Shown piece after piece: positions 10,433 to 12,623 of a DNA stretch of 12,623 nt. The notes under the pieces were generated by a model. The model made no database searches. It was not told the origin of the DNA and was given only the letters and a program-made list of their open reading frames with translations. Position numbers and translations under genes: made by a program. Within the stretch, counting starts at the first letter, position 1. Each line of letters starts with the position of its first letter. The stretch is from CAYRPN01 sp964426135 (GTDB taxonomy: Bacteria > Planctomycetota > Phycisphaerae > Phycisphaerales > Phycisphaeraceae): assembly GCA_964426135.1 (NCBI GenBank), contig CAYRPN010000153.1:1-12623 (forward strand), in the 5' to 3' direction.

Positions 10433-12478
10433 GCTGCGTATCCGCTTCGCCGCGCCTTGCGCTTCGGCGCGCACGCCTTCGTCCGATTCCTGTTTTGCAA
10501 AATCGGTCAGCACGTCCGCGGCCTCGCGCATCGCTTCGGCGGGTTCGCCGCGGTCGTACAGGGTGAGCATCTGAGCGATCGCGGCACGGCGCAGCGGCAG
10601 GCGCGGCGACTTCAGCTTCTCGTAAAGCACAGGCAGCATCACGAAAGCCGGCGGCTTGAGCGCGTCCAGCGATTCCGCCGCCATCGCGACGACGTCCGCA
10701 TCCGAATGGGTCAGGGCATCGACCAACAGCGACAGCGTCGCGGGCTTCGGCTCGCCCATGTAGGACAGCATGTCGGGCAGCGCGGATTTGTATTTCTTCG
10801 GCTCCGCCAGCATGCGCGGCACGAGTTTGGGCCCCAGGTGCGCGGCCTTGTCGCCGAAGCTGATGATCAGGTCGATCAGGCCTGATTCCAGCGGGATGAG
10901 GTTCTCGTCGAGGGCCCACTGGATCCAGAGCAGGCCGGTGTCGGAGGCTTCGAGGATGATCTGCCGGGCCACGTCGCGGGCTTCGGGGCGCTTGTGAGTG
11001 AGCGCGGTGACGAGTTGCCGCCAGAAGTCTTTCGTGAACTGTTTCGCGTCGAGCTTGGCGAACGTGAGCACGGCCACGGCAGTGTTTCGGATGGCGGTTT
11101 CGTCGTGATCGCCGATGACCAGATCGAAGATCGCCTCGCGGGTTGGGCGATGGTCGGCGGCGAAGTGGCCGAGGATTCGCATGGCTTCGATGCGCTGCAG
11201 GGTGGCACCGGTGCGGAGGACTTCCAGCAGCAGCGGCGCGGTGTCCTGGCCGATCTCCTTGATCGCATCCACCGCCAGATAGCGGAAGGACAGGTCATCC
11301 TTCGTCGCCAGTTCCACCAGCATAGGCCAGGCGTCGCGGCTGCGGCGTCCCATTTCACCGAGCGTCCGCACCGCTTGCTCGCAAATGTTCAAGTCGGTGC
11401 TTTTCAAGAAATGCCGCAGCGCAGGGACAGCGGGAGCGCCGATGTCGCGCAGTGAGCGCCAGGCGGCTTGGATGGCGCCAGAGCTTACAACCCAAGCGAC
11501 GCGCGCGTCGTCCTTACGATGCGGGTGAGCGACGCCATCGATCGGACGCTCGATCCACTGCACCAGATGGGGCACCGCCAAGGCCGCCTTGTCGCCCAGT
11601 CCGCCAAGGGCGTCGGCGGCTGCTTCGCGCACTTTGATTTCGGGATCGCGCAACTGCGCAACCAGCGCGTAGACGACGTTGTCGCTGAGGATGGTCGTGT
11701 CGCCCAGGGCGTGGATGGCCACGTCGCGCACTTGCCGATCGCTGTCATTGGCCAGCTCGATCAGCGCTTGCACCGCGGCCTCGTCGTCGCGCAGGGCGCT
11801 AATCCATTGCACGCACTGCATCCGCGCGGAGTTCACCGGATGGTTCTTGCGCGCGATGACCGCCTGCGATCCGCGCAGCAGCAGCGACCGCGCGATGAAG
11901 TTCAGGTTGTCGATTTTCGCTGGCTTGAAGTGGTCAACCGAATCGAACTCGGCGAAGAGCGTGTTGCCGCTCATCGGCGGGTTCATCAAGGGTGGGCCGC
12001 CTGAGTTTCGCACCAGCCAACCGACGGATTGTGCCAGTTGTTGCCGATCCGCAGTGACTTCCAATCGTTTCTCCAGCAGCTCATACTGCCAGTCTTCCTC
12101 CAGCTCGCCGAGCATGGCGATCCACGCCGTCGTCGGCACGACCGACTGCCACCACTTTTCACCGAGCACGCCCCGGCGGTACTGCACATCGGGTCCGGTG
12201 TGGCAGTAAAGCGCGATGGCGAAGAGCGCGGTGCCGACGAACGCTTTTTTCCAATGGCGGCGGGAGGCGAAGAGGGTGCGGCGGGACTTGTGGACGTGGC
12301 CGCACTCAGGGCAAGTGAGGCTTTCGCTGCCGGTCATTTCGTACCAGCACTTGCGGCAGTGCGGCTTACCGCGGGCCCAGTCGCCCCACAAGCCGCGCAG
12401 GGCGAGCGCCTGGCCGACCAGGCCAAGGACGATGGTGGCGATCCAGAGCGTCCAGTCGGAAAGGAGCCAGGCTGACAT
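10415..12478 (-). CDS. Membrane HEAT-repeat protein with zinc ribbon
   Basis: The protein has 687 residues. A membrane segment (about 8-27, DWTLWIATIVLGLVGQALAL) is followed by a zinc ribbon, CRKC...CPEC (C41, C44, C56, C59), and a second membrane segment (79-93). Residues about 220-680 are alpha-solenoid HEAT repeats, recognisable as VRDVAIHALGD, VREAAADALGGLGD, ICEQAVRTLGEMG, RYLAVDAIKEIGQD and similar helix pairs. HEAT solenoids bind proteins; no enzyme motif is visible. A short CxxC...CPEC ribbon next to a membrane helix is common in planctomycete proteins (from memory). The start at 12478 is set by GGAGG 4 nt upstream; the ATG at 12583 would add 35 residues partly encoded by the GATTCGG repeat. 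The gene stands alone and converges with the SH3-like gene, leaving 63 bp. Partner unknown. Confidence 0.75.
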   Translation of the reverse strand: MSAWLLSDWTLWIATIVLGLVGQALALRGLWGDWARGKPHCRKCWYEMTGSESLTCPECGHVHKSRRTLFASRRHWKKAFVGTALFAIALYCHTGPDVQYRRGVLGEKWWQSVVPTTAWIAMLGELEEDWQYELLEKRLEVTADRQQLAQSVGWLVRNSGGPPLMNPPMSGNTLFAEFDSVDHFKPAKIDNLNFIARSLLLRGSQAVIARKNHPVNSARMQCVQWISALRDDEAAVQALIELANDSDRQVRDVAIHALGDTTILSDNVVYALVAQLRDPEIKVREAAADALGGLGDKAALAVPHLVQWIERPIDGVAHPHRKDDARVAWVVSSGAIQAAWRSLRDIGAPAVPALRHFLKSTDLNICEQAVRTLGEMGRRSRDAWPMLVELATKDDLSFRYLAVDAIKEIGQDTAPLLLEVLRTGATLQRIEAMRILGHFAADHRPTREAIFDLVIGDHDETAIRNTAVAVLTFAKLDAKQFTKDFWRQLVTALTHKRPEARDVARQIILEASDTGLLWIQWALDENLIPLESGLIDLIISFGDKAAHLGPKLVPRMLAEPKKYKSALPDMLSYMGEPKPATLSLLVDALTHSDADVVAMAAESLDALKPPAFVMLPVLYEKLKSPRLPLRRAAIAQMLTLYDRGEPAEAMREAADVLTDFAKQESDEGVRAEAQGAAKRIRSAGTKP

Positions 12479-12482
12479 GCGG

Positions 12483-12487
12483 CCTCC
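12483..12487 (-). promoter_or_regulatory. Shine-Dalgarno GGAGG for the HEAT-repeat gene
   Basis: On the minus strand GGAGG lies 4 nt before the ATG at 12478. It favours this start over the upstream ATG at 12583, whose extra residues are repeat-encoded. Confidence 0.6.
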
Positions 12488-12545
12488 GAGGAATCGAGGC
12501 GGAAAGGCGGGTGAGGCATGATAGCAGGCGGTGCCGGGCGGTCGT

Positions 12546-12573
12546 GATTCGGGACTCGGGATTCGAGACCGGG
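12546..12573. repeat. GATTCGG heptamer array (4 units)
   Basis: Four 7-bp units stand in tandem: GATTCGG, GACTCGG, GATTCGA, GACCGGG. This matches the class of short heptamer/octamer arrays seen at 941-1081 and 4338-4602 but with a different unit. It lies just upstream of the HEAT-repeat gene. Confidence 0.65.
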
Positions 12574-12608
12574 TGCGTGACATCTAATGCGGGCCGAATC
12601 AAACTCCC

Positions 12609-12623
12609 CTCCCTCTTAGGGAG
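12609..12623. repeat. Palindrome CTCCCT-CTT-AGGGAG at window end
   Basis: A 6-bp stem with a CTT loop reaches the last base of the window. The preceding AAACTCCC suggests that the stem continues beyond it. It is probably the start of another dispersed palindrome; it cannot be resolved here. Confidence 0.4.

Overview
The window is GC-rich bacterial DNA and looks planctomycetal, possibly Phycisphaerae-like. That is an inference from gene content, not a marker-gene result. The clues are a secreted neutral-ceramidase-fold protein, an exported SMP-30 lactonase, a membrane HEAT-repeat protein with a short CxxC...CxxC zinc ribbon, and an SH3-like exported protein with a Pro-Ala stalk. There is also a heavy load of short dispersed palindromes, including one whose translation contains WEGEAPAEP.

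Layout. 1-2057: a palindromic repeat, a secreted ceramidase-like protein (+) carrying an in-frame repeat block, a solo GTTTAGC hairpin, and a probable WD40 remnant. 2075-4348: an inverted repeat, threonine synthase thrC (-), and a divergent TIM-barrel sugar-isomerase-like gene (+). Both genes have a TANNNT box 6-7 nt before the ATG and no Shine-Dalgarno, so both may be leaderless. 4338-5129: a nested repeat that fills one intergenic region, a small three-helix membrane protein (+), and a second repeat cluster. 5233-7068: nuoG (-), an NDUFS1-type complex I subunit. It stands alone and has repeat-derived peptides inserted in two places. 7202-10351: a GTTTAGC element, an exported SMP-30/gluconolactonase-like protein, a one-helix small protein and the SH3-like Pro-Ala protein (all +). 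10415-12478: a zinc-ribbon HEAT-repeat membrane protein (-). Repeat fragments lie upstream of it and at the window end.

The genes do not form one pathway. Most are transcribed alone or in alternating directions, and several gaps are filled by repeats. The most notable feature is the repeat ecology. One family, with GTTTAGC/GCTAAAC ends, hairpins and a REP/BIME-like layout, occurs four times in about 5.6 kb and only between genes. Other families (the CCCTCACC palindrome, a GGGACCAA-type octamer array and a GGGAGGGCGAGGCTCCC palindrome) lie in frame inside nuoG and the ceramidase-like gene and add peptide segments without breaking either frame. No tRNA, rRNA, CRISPR array or transposase gene was seen.
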